A DNA stretch of 64,000 nt from DATHTC01 sp963746805 (GTDB taxonomy: Bacteria; Actinomycetota; Thermoleophilia; Gaiellales; Gaiellaceae): positions 620,001-684,000 of the forward strand of contig CAVVCQ010000001.1 of NCBI GenBank assembly GCA_963746805.1, written 5' to 3'. A model generated the notes under the pieces. The model was not told the DNA's origin, did no database searches, and worked only from the letters and a program-made list of their open reading frames with translations. The translations under genes and the position numbers were made by a program. The first letter of the stretch is position 1; each line of letters begins with the position of its first letter. Shown one piece after another: positions 22,704 through 31,416 of this stretch.

Positions 22704-22925
22704 GTGAGCCGACGCACCCTCGTCTTCCTCGCGATCCTCGTCACCGTGGCGCTCGGGGCGGCCTGGCTGCTCGAGCTGACGTGGGAGCGCGCGATCTACC
22801 TCGCGCCGGTGATCGTGATCTGCTCGCTCGGCGTGACCGCGCTGATCGTCCTCTGGGCGAAGGTGGTCGTCGAGGGGGTCCGCGGCGTGCGCCGGGATCG
22901 CGACAACTCCGTGCCGGATTCGTAA
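22704..22925 (+). CDS. Small two-helix membrane protein
   Basis: A 73-residue protein with two membrane helices, about residues 5-22 (LVFLAILVTVALGAAWLL) and 28-50 (AIYLAPVIVICSLGVTALIV), and a basic C-terminus (VRGVRRDRDNSVPDS). The GTG at 22704 has TAGGCT 7 nt upstream. Divergent from the gene at 22215-22670. It precedes a repeat copy and recJ. No family recognised. Confidence 0.55.
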   Translation: MSRRTLVFLAILVTVALGAAWLLELTWERAIYLAPVIVICSLGVTALIVLWAKVVVEGVRGVRRDRDNSVPDS

Positions 22926-22947
22926 CGACCCGGGCGCCCTCGGCCGG

Positions 22948-22993
22948 CGGCTCCCGCCGGGCAAAGCCCGGCTCCGCCGACGCCTCGCACCGC
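22948..22993. repeat. Interspersed repeat 2, copy A
   Basis: A 46-bp segment beginning CGGCTCCCGCCGG and containing AGCCCGGCTCCGCCG. It matches 55374-55419 at 41 of 46 positions. The inner part is self-complementary (CCGGGC...GCCCGG). It is intergenic, between the small membrane gene and recJ. Confidence 0.6.
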
Positions 22994-23058
22994 AGGGCCT
23001 CCGGCCTGAGGCGACCGGGCGGGATGTCGTCCGACGGGCCTCGTAGCGTGGTCGCGCA

Positions 23059-24932
23059 ATGCAGGGCAGCTGGACGCTTCGTCCGTGCCCGCACGGCGAG
23101 GTGCAGCGCCTGGTGGCCGAGCTCGGGCTCCACGAGGTGACCGCAGCCGTCCTCGTCCGCCGCGGGTACGGCGACACCGACACGGCACGCGCGTTCCTCG
23201 CGTCGGACGCCCCCGGCCACGATCCGTTCCGCCTCGGCGACATGGAGCAGGCCGTGCGCCCGCATCCGGCTCGCGGTCGAGCGGGGCGAGCGGATCTGCG
23301 TTCACGGCGACTACGACGTCGACGGGATCTGCGCCACGGCGCTCGCCGTGCTCGCGTTCCGCGAGCCTCGGCGCGGAGGTCGACTGGCACCTGCCGAGCA
23401 GGTTCGACGAGGGCTACGGCGTCAGCTCCACCACGATTGCGCGGCTCGCGGACGAGGGCTGCGGCCTCGTCGTCACGGTCGACTGCGGGATCACGGCCGT
23501 GAAGGAGGTCGCCGAGGCGAAGGCGCTCGGCCTCGACGTCGTCGTCACCGACCACCACCGCCCGGGCGACGAGCTGCCCGACTGCCCCGTGGTCGCGACG
23601 AAACCGTCCGAGTATCCCTTCCCGGAGCTCTGCGGCACGGGCGTGGTGGTGAAGCTCGCCGAGGCGCTGTGGCGTCGACGTGACGCCGCACCTCGACCTC
23701 GTCGCGCTCGCCACGATCGCCGACGTCGTGCCCGCTGCTCGACGAGAACCGCTTCTTCGCCTCCGCCGGCCTCCGCGCGCTCGCCCGGACGCGAAAGCCC
23801 GGCCTGCGTGCGCTGATGCGGTCGGCGCACGTCGACCCCGCCGCCGTCGACTCCGGCTCGGTCGGCTTCCGGCTCGCGCCGCGGATCAACGCCGCCGGGC
23901 GGCTCGGGCACCCCGGCGCAGCGCTCGACCTGATCCTCACCGAGGACGAGGAGGAGGCGCGCCGCCTCGCGACGCGTCTCGAGGAGCTGAACCGCGAGCG
24001 GCAGCAGGTCGAGGACCGGATCCTCCGCGCGGCCGTGGCGGAGGTCGAGTCCTGGCCGGAGGCGAAGCGCCGCCGGCGCGGGTACGTCATCGCCGGCGCC
24101 GACTGGCACGAGGGCGTGATCGGCATCGTCGCCTCGCGTCTCGTCGAGCGCTTCAATCGGCCGGTCGTGCTCATCGCGGGAACGGACGAGCTGTGGAAGG
24201 GCTCGGGGCGGTCGCTCCCCGCCTTCGACCTCCACGGCGGGCTCGCTGCGTGTGCCGAGCACCTCGAGCGCTTCGGCGGCCACCGCGCCGCGGCGGGCCT
24301 CTCGATCCGCCCCGAGCAGGTGGAGGCCTTCGCCGACGCGTTCGCCGCGCACGCCGACGGCCTCCTCGACGACGCCGACCTCGTGTCGGTCACGCCGGTC
24401 GACGGCGTCCTCCCGCGCGGGACCGACCTGACGCTCGAGCTCTGCACCGAGCTGCAGCGCCTCGCGCCCGTTCGGGCTCGGCAACCCCGACGTCACGCTC
24501 CTCGCCGCCGGCTGCGAGCTCGGCTCGGTCGCCACCGTGGGGGAGGGGCGGCACCTGAAGTTCCGGGTACGGCGCGACGGACGCGACGCGGGCGGTGCGA
24601 TCGCGTTCGGGCTCGGCGGCCAGCTCGACCGCTTCCGCCGCGACCTGCGCTACGACGTCGCCTTCCGCCTGCACGAGAACCGCTGGAACGGGACGGTGGC
24701 GCCCCAGCTGACCGTCCGCCGGATCTTCGACGCCGACGACCGCTTCGACGGCCTGCGCGACTGGCTCGTCGCCGAGTACCGGAAGCCGGCCGAGGCACGG
24801 CATCCGGATGCCGTGGCGATCTTCGCCGAGCTCGAGCTCGACGCGGCCGGCCTCGGGAAGCGGCACCTGCTCGAGTCGGAGACGTTCCGGGCCCTGCTCG
24901 CGGGCGACCCGCCGCTCGCGCAGGCGGCGTGA
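23059..24932 (+). CDS. recJ: Single-stranded-DNA exonuclease RecJ, five frameshifts
   Basis: A 5'-3' exonuclease for single-stranded DNA in recombination and repair. The protein is read in pieces: MQGSWTLRPCPHGEVQRLVA to MEQAV; then RLAVERGERICVHGDYDVDG; then LGAEVDWHLPSRFDEGYG with the DHH motif VVVTDHHRPGDE; then DVTPHLDLVALATIADVVP; then LLDENRFFASAGLRALAR through the DHHA1 domain (GGHRAAAGLSIRPEQ); then FGLGNPDVTLLAAGCE with the OB-fold to the end. Breaks lie near 23263, 23366, 23670, 23733 and 24470; each is one extra base. No conserved residue is lost, so the gene is probably intact in the cell. It overlaps the GNAT gene by 4 nt. Confidence 0.88.
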
Positions 24933-25432
24933 CCGTCCGGCCGTCGCACGACGACGACTGGCCGGCGATCCTCGACGTCCACCGCGACGCCTTCGGCGGC
25001 GAGGTCGAGCCGCGTATGGCCGATGCGATCCGGGCGAGCGAAGGCTGGGTGCCCGAGCTCTCGCTCGTCGCCGAGGAGGCCGGGTCGGTCGTCGGCCACG
25101 TCCTTACGAGCTGGGTCGGGCTGGAAGGCTCCGAACGCCGGCTGCTCCAGCTCGGCCCGATCGGCGTCCTTCCCGAGCACCAGCGCCGCGGGCTCGGCTC
25201 GGCGCTCGTGCAGGCGACCCTCGCTGGGGCGCGCACATTCGGCGAGCCGCTGGTCCTGCTCGAGGGCGACCCCGCGTACTACGGCCGCTTCGGCTTCGTC
25301 CGCGCCGACGAGCTCGGGCTCCTCCCGCCGCCGCAGGCGCTCTACGACTGGGCCTTCCAGGTTGCGGTCCTCGACGAGGACGCCCCGCTGCCGCGGGGCC
25401 GGGTCGTCTACCCGCCGACGTTCCCCGGCTAG
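24929..25432 (+). CDS. GNAT family N-acetyltransferase
   Basis: A 167-residue acetyltransferase of the YhbS-like (COG3153) group. It has the order expected for the fold: VTVRPSHDDDWPAILDVHRD, VVGHVLTSWV strand 4, the acetyl-CoA loop LGPIGVLPEHQRRGLGSALV (Q/RxxGxG/A) and the C-terminal LLEGDPAYYGRFGFV typical of this group. The substrate is unknown. The GTG at 24929 overlaps the recJ stop, so it is coupled to recJ. It ends against the small convergent gene at 25429. Confidence 0.88.
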   Translation: MTVRPSHDDDWPAILDVHRDAFGGEVEPRMADAIRASEGWVPELSLVAEEAGSVVGHVLTSWVGLEGSERRLLQLGPIGVLPEHQRRGLGSALVQATLAGARTFGEPLVLLEGDPAYYGRFGFVRADELGLLPPPQALYDWAFQVAVLDEDAPLPRGRVVYPPTFPG

Positions 25433-25563
25433 CGCGCGCCGAGCGACACGCGCACGCCCCGCTGCAGCGCCCGGCGCTCGGCCGCCGCCGCGTCGAGGTC
25501 GACCAGCACTCGGGCAATCGCGCGGAGCGCCCGACGCTCTCGATAGCTCCGAATCCAGCGCAT
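25429..25563 (-). CDS. 44-residue basic helical peptide
   Basis: It reads MRWIRSYRERRALRAIARVL and then VDLDAAAAERRALQRGVRV, one long amphipathic and strongly basic helix. GGAGG lies 9 nt before the ATG, the best evidence for expression. It overlaps the GNAT stop by 4 nt and is divergent from rel. It could bind nucleic acid or membranes; no family recognised. Confidence 0.5.
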   Translation of the reverse strand: MRWIRSYRERRALRAIARVLVDLDAAAAERRALQRGVRVSLGAR

Positions 25564-25586
25564 GAAATGCCTCCGTTCCACCCGAC

Positions 25587-25630
25587 AACGGCGTTCCCTC
25601 CTGCCCGGTTGCGCTGCGCAGGGAACCGTT
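25587..25630. promoter_or_regulatory. Inverted repeat between rel and its divergent neighbour
   Basis: GTTCCCT at 25593-25599 pairs with AGGGAAC at 25620-25626, extended by AACGG and CCGTT outside a 2-nt bulge. It lies 12-55 nt before the rel -10 box and could be an operator. The GTTCCC motif recurs downstream of rel (27891, 27954). Confidence 0.4.
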
Positions 25631-25641
25631 GGAGGCCCGAG

Positions 25642-25647
25642 TACACT
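25642..25647 (+). promoter_or_regulatory. Leaderless -10 box TACACT for rel
   Basis: TACACT ends 6 nt before the ATG at 25654; the same hexamer serves pdxT. Confidence 0.6.
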
Positions 25648-25653
25648 GAGTGG

Positions 25654-27852
25654 ATGGCGGTTGTCGAGGCTCACGGGAAGCATCAGCACCTCCTCGACGA
25701 GCTGCTCGCGGAGGTCGAGGCCTACAACGCCGATACCGATCGCGACCTGATCGTGCGGGCGTTCGAGCGGTCCGCGCGCGCGCACCGCGGCCAGCACCGT
25801 CGCAGCGGCGAGGACTTCATCGTCCACCCGCTCGGCGTCGCCCGCATCTGCGCCCAGCTCCACCTGGACGACGCGACGCTCTCGGCGGCGCTCCTCCACG
25901 ACACGGTCGAGGACACCGAGACCGACCTCGACGACATCCGCGGCGAGTTCGGGGACGAGGTCGCGAAGCTCGTCGAGGGCGTGACGAAGCTGACGCGGAT
26001 CCAGTTCCAGAGCCGCGAGCAGGCCGAGGCCGAGAACTACCGGAAGATGATCGTGGCGATGGCCGAGGACGTCCGCGTGATCCTCATCAAGCTCGCCGAC
26101 CGGCTCCACAACATGCGGACGATCGAGTACCTCGGCAAGCAGAAGCAGGTGCAGAAGGCGAAGGAGACGCTCGAGGTCTACGCCCCGCTCGCGCACCGCC
26201 TCGGGATCCACGCGATCAAGTGGGAGCTCGAGGACCTCTCGTTCCAGACGCTCCACCCGCGCAAGTACGAGGAGATCAAGGCGATGGTCGCGGAGCGCCG
26301 CGACGACCGCGAGGAGCACGTCCAGAAGGCGGCCGAGCTGCTCGGCGCCGAGCTCGAGAAGGTCGACATCCCGGCCGACATCGCGGGCCGCGCGAAGCAC
26401 TTCTACTCGATCTACGAGAAGATGGCGAAGAAGGGCCGCGCCTTCAACGAGATCTACGACCTCACCGCGATGCGCGTGATCGTCGAGCGCTCCGGCGAGG
26501 AGGGGACGCGCGACTGCTACGGCGCGCTCGGGCTCATCCACTCGCTCTGGAAGCCGATGCCCGGCCGCTTCAAGGACTTCGTGGCGATGCCGAAGGCAAA
26601 CCGGTACCGCTCGCTGCACACGACCGTGATCGGGCCCGAGGGGCGGCCGCTCGAGATCCAGATCCGCACGCGCGAGATGCACGAGCTGGCGGAGCTCGGG
26701 ATCGCGGCGCACTGGGCGTACAAGGTCGGCAAGCGGCAGGCCGACGACGCCTGGGTGACGTGGGTGAAGCAGCTGATGGAGTCGACCGACGAGGGCGACC
26801 ACGGCGAGTTCATGCGCTCGATGCGCGCCGACCTGTTCGACGACGAGGTCTACGTCTTCACGCCGAAGGGCGAGGTGAAGACGCTGCCCGCGGGCGCGAC
26901 GCCGATCGACTTCGCCTACGCCGTCCACACCGACGTCGGGCACCGCACCGTCGGCGCCAAGGTCAACGGCCGCATCGTCCCGCTCCACTACCGGCTGCGG
27001 AACAGCGACATCGTCGAGATCCTCACGCAGAAGCAGGGCCGCGGCCCGTCGCGCGACTGGCTCGCCGTGGCGAAGTCGGCGCGCGCCCGCAACAAGATCC
27101 GCCAGTTCTTCTCGCGCGAGAACCGCGAGGAGTCGGAGCGCAAGGGCCGCGAGTCGCTCGAGGCCGCGCTGAAGGCGCAGAACCTCCCGTACCGGAAGCT
27201 CGCGGGCTCGTCCGTGCTCGCGCAGGTGATCCGCGAGTCGGGCTTCAAGAAGGCCGAGGACTTCTATCTCGCGCTCGGCGAGGGGAAGCTCCAGGCGGCG
27301 AAGATCGTCGAGAAGGTCCTCCAGCGGCTGAAGACGGACGAGGTCGCGGAGGAGGAGGCCGTCCCGCTCAAGCAGCCGAAGGCGAAGCGGGCGACCGCCG
27401 GCGACAACCTCGGCATCCGCGTCATCGGCGTCGACGACGTGCTCGTCCGCGTGGCGAAGTGCTGCAACCCGGTGCCCGGCGACCCGATCGAGGGCTACAT
27501 CTCGCTCGGCCGCGGCATCACGGTGCACCGCGCGGACTGCCCCAACGTGCGGGCGCTGAAGCGGAATCCCGAGCGGTTCACGCCGGTCGAGTGGGAGGGC
27601 GGGGCGAACACGAGCTTCCGCGTCCAGATCGCGGTGCAGTCGTGGGACCGCCCGCGCCTGCTCGAGGACGTCGCCCGGACGTTCGCCGAGCACGGCGCGA
27701 ACATCGTCGAGTACGGCGGGCACGTCGAGGATCAGCTCGCGCGCAACTGGTACACGGCCGAGGTCGGCGACATCCAGGACCTCCGCTCGCTGCTCACGGC
27801 GTTGCGCGGGATCGATTCCGTCTTCGACGCCTACCGCGTCACACCGTCCTGA
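25654..27852 (+). CDS. rel: Bifunctional (p)ppGpp synthetase/hydrolase Rel
   Basis: A 732-residue stringent-response enzyme that makes and degrades (p)ppGpp. Domains in order: HD hydrolase (about 30-180, with H82/D83 in LLHDTVEDTE), synthetase (about 230-360, with RFKDFVAMPKANRYRSLHTT near 304), TGS (from about 397, VYVFTPKGEVKTLPAGATPI), helical region, zinc-finger/CC domain (VAKCCNPVPGDPI near 600) and ACT (about 655-732). All catalytic motifs for both activities appear intact. Monocistronic and leaderless; a strong hairpin follows. Confidence 0.96.
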   Translation: MAVVEAHGKHQHLLDELLAEVEAYNADTDRDLIVRAFERSARAHRGQHRRSGEDFIVHPLGVARICAQLHLDDATLSAALLHDTVEDTETDLDDIRGEFGDEVAKLVEGVTKLTRIQFQSREQAEAENYRKMIVAMAEDVRVILIKLADRLHNMRTIEYLGKQKQVQKAKETLEVYAPLAHRLGIHAIKWELEDLSFQTLHPRKYEEIKAMVAERRDDREEHVQKAAELLGAELEKVDIPADIAGRAKHFYSIYEKMAKKGRAFNEIYDLTAMRVIVERSGEEGTRDCYGALGLIHSLWKPMPGRFKDFVAMPKANRYRSLHTTVIGPEGRPLEIQIRTREMHELAELGIAAHWAYKVGKRQADDAWVTWVKQLMESTDEGDHGEFMRSMRADLFDDEVYVFTPKGEVKTLPAGATPIDFAYAVHTDVGHRTVGAKVNGRIVPLHYRLRNSDIVEILTQKQGRGPSRDWLAVAKSARARNKIRQFFSRENREESERKGRESLEAALKAQNLPYRKLAGSSVLAQVIRESGFKKAEDFYLALGEGKLQAAKIVEKVLQRLKTDEVAEEEAVPLKQPKAKRATAGDNLGIRVIGVDDVLVRVAKCCNPVPGDPIEGYISLGRGITVHRADCPNVRALKRNPERFTPVEWEGGANTSFRVQIAVQSWDRPRLLEDVARTFAEHGANIVEYGGHVEDQLARNWYTAEVGDIQDLRSLLTALRGIDSVFDAYRVTPS

Positions 27853-27868
27853 CCCTTCGGCTCGATCC

Positions 27869-27905
27869 CCCGTTCGGGGGAACTTGCAATGTTCCCTCGA
27901 ACGGG
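27869..27905 (+). terminator. 15-bp hairpin after rel
   Basis: CCCGTTCGGGGGAAC at 27869-27883 pairs with 27891-27905 (one G-T pair) around a 7-nt loop, 17 nt after the rel stop. The rest of the gap to 28157 is gene-free and repeats the GTTCCCTCG motif at 27954-27962. Confidence 0.65.
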
Positions 27906-28157
27906 CTAGGCCGGTCGGTACCCGCGAATTTGCAGGGATTTCCTGTTCGCGACGTTCCCTCGTTCGAGTGATCGGGCGCTCGGCGAGGGGGGTAGCTCGG
28001 ACGAGGGATTGGCCCGCGCCGAGGACGCGACTACAACGTGCCCAGGGGGAGAGGGCAAGAGGCTGCGGCGCCCGCCCCGAGGACTGGGCGGGCGCGCAGC
28101 TTCGCACGGAAGGGTCGCCGCCGGTTGCGGCGCGGCGGCGGCCCACCTCTCCTCCTC

Positions 28158-28562
28158 TCAATGCTCGAACGGCAGCTCGAGGTAGTTCACGCGCTCCGGC
28201 TCGACCACGTAGACGACGCCGCTCCGCATGGGGAACGGCGCGCCCGTGTACTTGTCCGAGAGCCGGTCGATCGTCTCCAGCGCCGCATCGCCCTCGCGCG
28301 TCTCGACCACGCGGCCGCGGAGCTGCACCGTCCGGTACGGCCGCTCGAGGTCGATCAGCGAGATCGCGACGCGCGGGTCGGCGGCGAGGTTGCGCGCCTT
28401 GCGCGAGCCCGGCTGGGTGAAGAAGCAGAGGCGGTCGCCCTCCCGCAGGATCCAGACCGGGACGCTGTGCGGCGCCCCGGACGGCAGCACCGTCGCGACG
28501 TGGGCGAAGTTGCGGCCGTCGAGCACCGCGAGCACCTCGCCGGAGAGGGTGACGGCGCTCAT
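28158..28562 (-). CDS. PPOX-class flavin/F420-dependent oxidoreductase family protein
   Basis: A 134-residue split beta-barrel protein like pyridoxamine 5'-phosphate oxidases and F420-dependent reductases. It reads FAHVATVLPSGAPHSVPVWI, then FFTQPGSRKARNLAADPRVA with the basic cofactor-binding strip, and ends VVYVVEPERVNYLELPFEH. The SRKARNL segment is typical of F420-binding actinobacterial members, so F420 is a likelier cofactor than FMN, by inference. The ATG overlaps the upstream thioesterase stop (ATGA). Confidence 0.85.
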   Translation of the reverse strand: MSAVTLSGEVLAVLDGRNFAHVATVLPSGAPHSVPVWILREGDRLCFFTQPGSRKARNLAADPRVAISLIDLERPYRTVQLRGRVVETREGDAALETIDRLSDKYTGAPFPMRSGVVYVVEPERVNYLELPFEH

Positions 28563-29024
28563 CCCTCCAGGTCGCCGCCCTCGAACGCGCGGACGGACTC
28601 GCGGTAGTCGCCCGGAATCGGGACCGACCGCCGCGCCTCCGGGTCGACGAGCACGAGCGTCTGCGTGCGCCGTGACCATGAGCCGGTCGTCGTCCACGCG
28701 GTAGGCGGCGTGCTCGTAGGTCGCGCTCGTGCGACCGATTCGCGCGATCCGGACGAAGATCTCCAGCAGGTCGTCGAACCGCGCCGGCGCCTCGTACTCG
28801 ATCTGCGAGGCGCGCATGACGAACTCCGCCGTCGTCCCCTCGACCCGCGGACGCAGGCCGAGATGGCGGTGGTACTCGACGCGCGCGTGGTCGAAGTAGG
28901 GCAGATACCGGCCGTAGTAGACGACGCCCTGCGCGTCCGTGTCCGAGAACCAGACCCGCGCGAGCGCCGAGTACTTGAACGGCGGCCGGCGGTCGGTGAC
29001 GCGTCCGAGCTCCAGCGAGGTCAC
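28559..29024 (-). CDS. Acyl-CoA thioesterase (hotdog fold), one frameshift
   Basis: A 4-hydroxybenzoyl-CoA-type thioesterase that hydrolyses acyl-CoA or acyl-carrier thioesters. The active-site motif is WFSDTDAQGVVYYGRYLPYF with the catalytic Asp. The first frame runs to LMVTAH; after one extra base near 28669 the next frame continues QTLVLVDPEARRSVPIPGDY to a TGA at 28559. The GTG at 29024 (VTSLELGRVT) is preferred because TAGGAT lies exactly 7 nt upstream; the GTG at 29030 would be too close. Divergent from clpS by 23 nt. Confidence 0.82.
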
Positions 29025-29031
29025 GCCCACG

Positions 29032-29037
29032 ATCCTA
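29032..29037 (-). promoter_or_regulatory. Leaderless -10 box TAGGAT for the thioesterase
   Basis: On the minus strand TAGGAT ends 7 nt before the GTG at 29024. It overlaps the clpS box (29036-29041) by 2 nt, so the two promoters exclude each other. Confidence 0.55.
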
Positions 29038-29041
29038 CGAT
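29036..29041 (+). promoter_or_regulatory. Leaderless -10 box TACGAT for clpS
   Basis: TACGAT ends 6 nt before the GTG at 29048. Confidence 0.55.
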
Positions 29042-29047
29042 GGGAGC

Positions 29048-29344
29048 GTGTCGCAGACGATCGAAGCCCCCGTCCGCTCCCGCGAGCCGTCGATCGACGA
29101 GGACCGCGAGCAGGACCGCCCCTGGGTCGTGATCGTCTGGAACGACCCGGTGAACCTCATGACGTACGTCACCTACGTCTTCCAGAAGCTCTTCGGCTAC
29201 CCGAAGACGAAGGCGGAGAAGCTCATGTGGCAGGTGCACAACGAGGGGAAGGCGGCCGTGACGACGGGCACGCGCGAGCGGGCGGAGTACGACGCGGCCC
29301 GCCTGCAGGCCCACGGGCTCTGGGCGACGCTCCAGCAGGACTGA
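29048..29344 (+). CDS. clpS: ATP-dependent Clp protease adaptor ClpS
   Basis: A 98-residue adaptor that delivers N-degron substrates to ClpAP or ClpCP. The core is complete: PWVVIVWNDPVNLMTYVTYV with the N-degron pocket, then LFGYPKTKAEKLMWQVHNEG with the His of the MxxVHxxG motif, and a C-terminal ERAEYDAARLQAHGLWATLQ. GTG start with a leaderless box. Followed without a gap by a DUF2017 gene, the usual actinobacterial arrangement. Confidence 0.95.
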   Translation: MSQTIEAPVRSREPSIDEDREQDRPWVVIVWNDPVNLMTYVTYVFQKLFGYPKTKAEKLMWQVHNEGKAAVTTGTRERAEYDAARLQAHGLWATLQQD

Positions 29345-29813
29345 TGCGGCTCCGCACGCCGATCGCCCCGCTCGCCGACGGCCGCTACCGGCTGCGCCTC
29401 GACGCGGGCGAGCGCGACCTCGTCCGCGGCCTCTGCGGCGAGTTGCGCGAGCTCATCCGGGAGGACGACGCCGGCGTCGCGCGGCTCTTCCCGCCCGGCC
29501 ACCGCGACGACGAGGAGGCGGCGGAGGAGTTCTCGCGGCTCGTGCACCCGGAGCTCCGGGAGCAGCGGCTCGCCTCACTCGAGGTCGTGACCCGCTCGCT
29601 CGACGAGGAAACGCTCTCGCAGGCCGAGGCCGAGGCGTGGTGCGGCGCGCTCAACGACCTGCGGCTCGTCCTCGGCGAGCGGCTCGGCGTGACCGAGGAC
29701 CTCGACCTCGGCGCGCTCTCGTTGCTGCGGCACCCGCAGGCGCGCGAGCTGGCGCTCTACGGCTGGCTCACGGCCGTGCAGAGCGCGGCCGTCGAGGCGC
29801 TCGTCCGGCTTAG
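29344..29813 (+). CDS. DUF2017 family protein, end uncertain
   Basis: The product after clpS begins MRLRTPIAPLADGRYRLRLD and has helices with RDLVRGLCGELRELIRED, EEFSRLVHPELREQRLASLE and ELALYGWLTAVQSAAVEALV. This matches DUF2017, a helical actinobacterial protein always found with clpS and thought to help substrate delivery. In frame there is no stop near the expected end; a TAG at 29811-29813 in another frame would close it at the right length if one base were missing just before it. I give that end. The 1-nt overlap with clpS shows coupling. Confidence 0.75.
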
Positions 29814-29961
29814 GAGGACGCGGCGAAATCCACGTCGCCGGCGCACGCTGCTCGCCCTGCGGCTGCGTCCTCGGTCGGTCGATAGCGCTGCATCGACGCT
29901 CCTGCGTCCTTGCCGCAGACCGACCAGCGCACGCCGTCGACGAACGCGTCTCCGCCGAGCC

Positions 29962-31311
29962 TCAGGCCTCGCCGCGGATCACGCCGAGCACCTCGTCCCG
30001 CTTCCGCTCCATCAGCTCCTCGGAGCCGATCGCCTCCAGGTTCAGGCGGAGCAGCGGCTCGGTGTTCGACGGCCGGACGTTGAAGTGCCAGTCCTCCGCC
30101 TCGACCGAGACGCCGTCGAGGTGCGAGACCGTCCCCTGCGCGCCGAACCGCTCCTCGAGCTCGCGCAGCTTCGCCTCGACGTCGTCGACTCGCGTGTTGA
30201 GCTCGCCGGTGAGGAAGTAGTGCGACCGGAACGGACGCAGGAGCTCCGACAGCGTCGTGCCGCGTTTCGAGAGCAGCTCGAGCATCAGCAGGAACGGGAT
30301 CACGCCCGAGTCGGCCTTCGAGAACTCGCGGAAGTAGTAGTGGCCCGAGACCTCGCCGCCGAAGACGGCGTCCTCCTCCCGCATCCGGTGCTTGATGAAG
30401 GCGTGGCCGACACGGTTGATCAGCGGCTCGCCGCCGCGGTCGCGGACGGTGTGCGGCACGGCCCAGCTCGCGCGGACGTCGTAGATGATCTTCGCGCCCG
30501 GTTCCTTCTCGAGCATCAGCGCCGCGAGCAGGGCGGTGACGAAGTCGCCGGGGACGAACTCGCCCGTGTCGTCGACGAAGAAGCAGCGGTCGGCGTCGCC
30601 GTCGAAGGCAACCCCCAGGTCGGCGCCCTCCTCGAGTGTCTTCGCGACGATGAACTCGCGGTTCTCTGGGAGGAGCGGGTTCGGCTGGTGGTTGGGGAAG
30701 GTGCCGTCCGGCTCGAAGTAGCAGGGCACGGCCTCGATCGGCAGGCGCTCGAGCACCGGCGGCAGCATCGCCCCGGCCATCCCGTTGGCAGCGTCGATCA
30801 CGACCCGGAGCGGCCGCATCGCGTGGACGTCGACGAAGGAGAGGACCTTGTCGCGGAACCCCGGCCAGATGTCCTCCTCGCGGACGGCGCCCCTCGCCGG
30901 GGAATCGCCGAAGCCCCGCTCGGCCCGGTCGCGCACCTCGGCGAGGCCCGAGTCGCCGCCGACGGGGAGCGCGCCCTCGCGGACGATCTTCATCCCCGTG
31001 TACTCCTTCGGGTTGTGCGAGGCGGTGACTGTGAGGCCGCCCTCGAGCCCGAGTTCGCCGACGGCGAAGTAGAGCATCTCCGTCCCGATCATCCCGAGGT
31101 CGAGGACGTCTGCCCCGGCGTCGGCGGCGCCCTCGATCGCCGCCCGGGCCATGGACGGCGACGACACGCGCATGTCGCGGCCGACGGCGATCCGACGCGG
31201 CCGGAACTCCTCGACGTAGGCCCGGCCGATCGCGTACGCGCCCTCCTCGTCGAGCTCCTGCCCGTAGAGGCCGCGGACGTCGTACGCCTTGAACACCTTC
31301 GGGTCGAGCAC
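29962..31311 (-). CDS. Phosphomannomutase/phosphoglucomutase
   Basis: A 449-residue alpha-D-phosphohexomutase that interconverts mannose or glucose 6- and 1-phosphates for envelope sugars. The phosphoserine is S98 in TVTASHNPKEYTGMK, the magnesium loop is DGDADR (237-242), the sugar loop GGEVSGHYYFRE, and the phosphate loop VRPSNTEPLLR. GTG start with TACGGT 7 nt upstream. The 145 bp beyond its stop hold no convincing gene. Complete. Confidence 0.93.
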   Translation of the reverse strand: MLDPKVFKAYDVRGLYGQELDEEGAYAIGRAYVEEFRPRRIAVGRDMRVSSPSMARAAIEGAADAGADVLDLGMIGTEMLYFAVGELGLEGGLTVTASHNPKEYTGMKIVREGALPVGGDSGLAEVRDRAERGFGDSPARGAVREEDIWPGFRDKVLSFVDVHAMRPLRVVIDAANGMAGAMLPPVLERLPIEAVPCYFEPDGTFPNHQPNPLLPENREFIVAKTLEEGADLGVAFDGDADRCFFVDDTGEFVPGDFVTALLAALMLEKEPGAKIIYDVRASWAVPHTVRDRGGEPLINRVGHAFIKHRMREEDAVFGGEVSGHYYFREFSKADSGVIPFLLMLELLSKRGTTLSELLRPFRSHYFLTGELNTRVDDVEAKLRELEERFGAQGTVSHLDGVSVEAEDWHFNVRPSNTEPLLRLNLEAIGSEELMERKRDEVLGVIRGEA

Positions 31312-31318
31312 GGCCGGA

Positions 31319-31324
31319 ACCGTA
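31319..31324 (-). promoter_or_regulatory. Leaderless -10 box TACGGT for the phosphohexomutase
   Basis: On the minus strand TACGGT ends 7 nt before the GTG at 31311. Confidence 0.55.
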
Positions 31325-31416
31325 CCCCCGCTCTCCGTGGCTGTGCGGGGCAGGCTTGTCGCTCCGGCGCCGTCGTCGTAGGCTCGCGCGGTCGGTCACG
31401 ACGAAGGGGGGACACC

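Noticed and set aside
25429..28161. A 910-residue open frame antisense to rel
   Set aside because: It mirrors the GC-rich codon pattern of rel and has no recognisable motif; only its last 44 residues (25429-25563) have a ribosome site and a believable start.
29817..29961. A possible 40-residue minus-strand frame (VRWSVCGKDAG...) after the phosphohexomutase
   Set aside because: No ribosome site or leaderless box at a sensible distance, and no family signal; kept only as a possibility.
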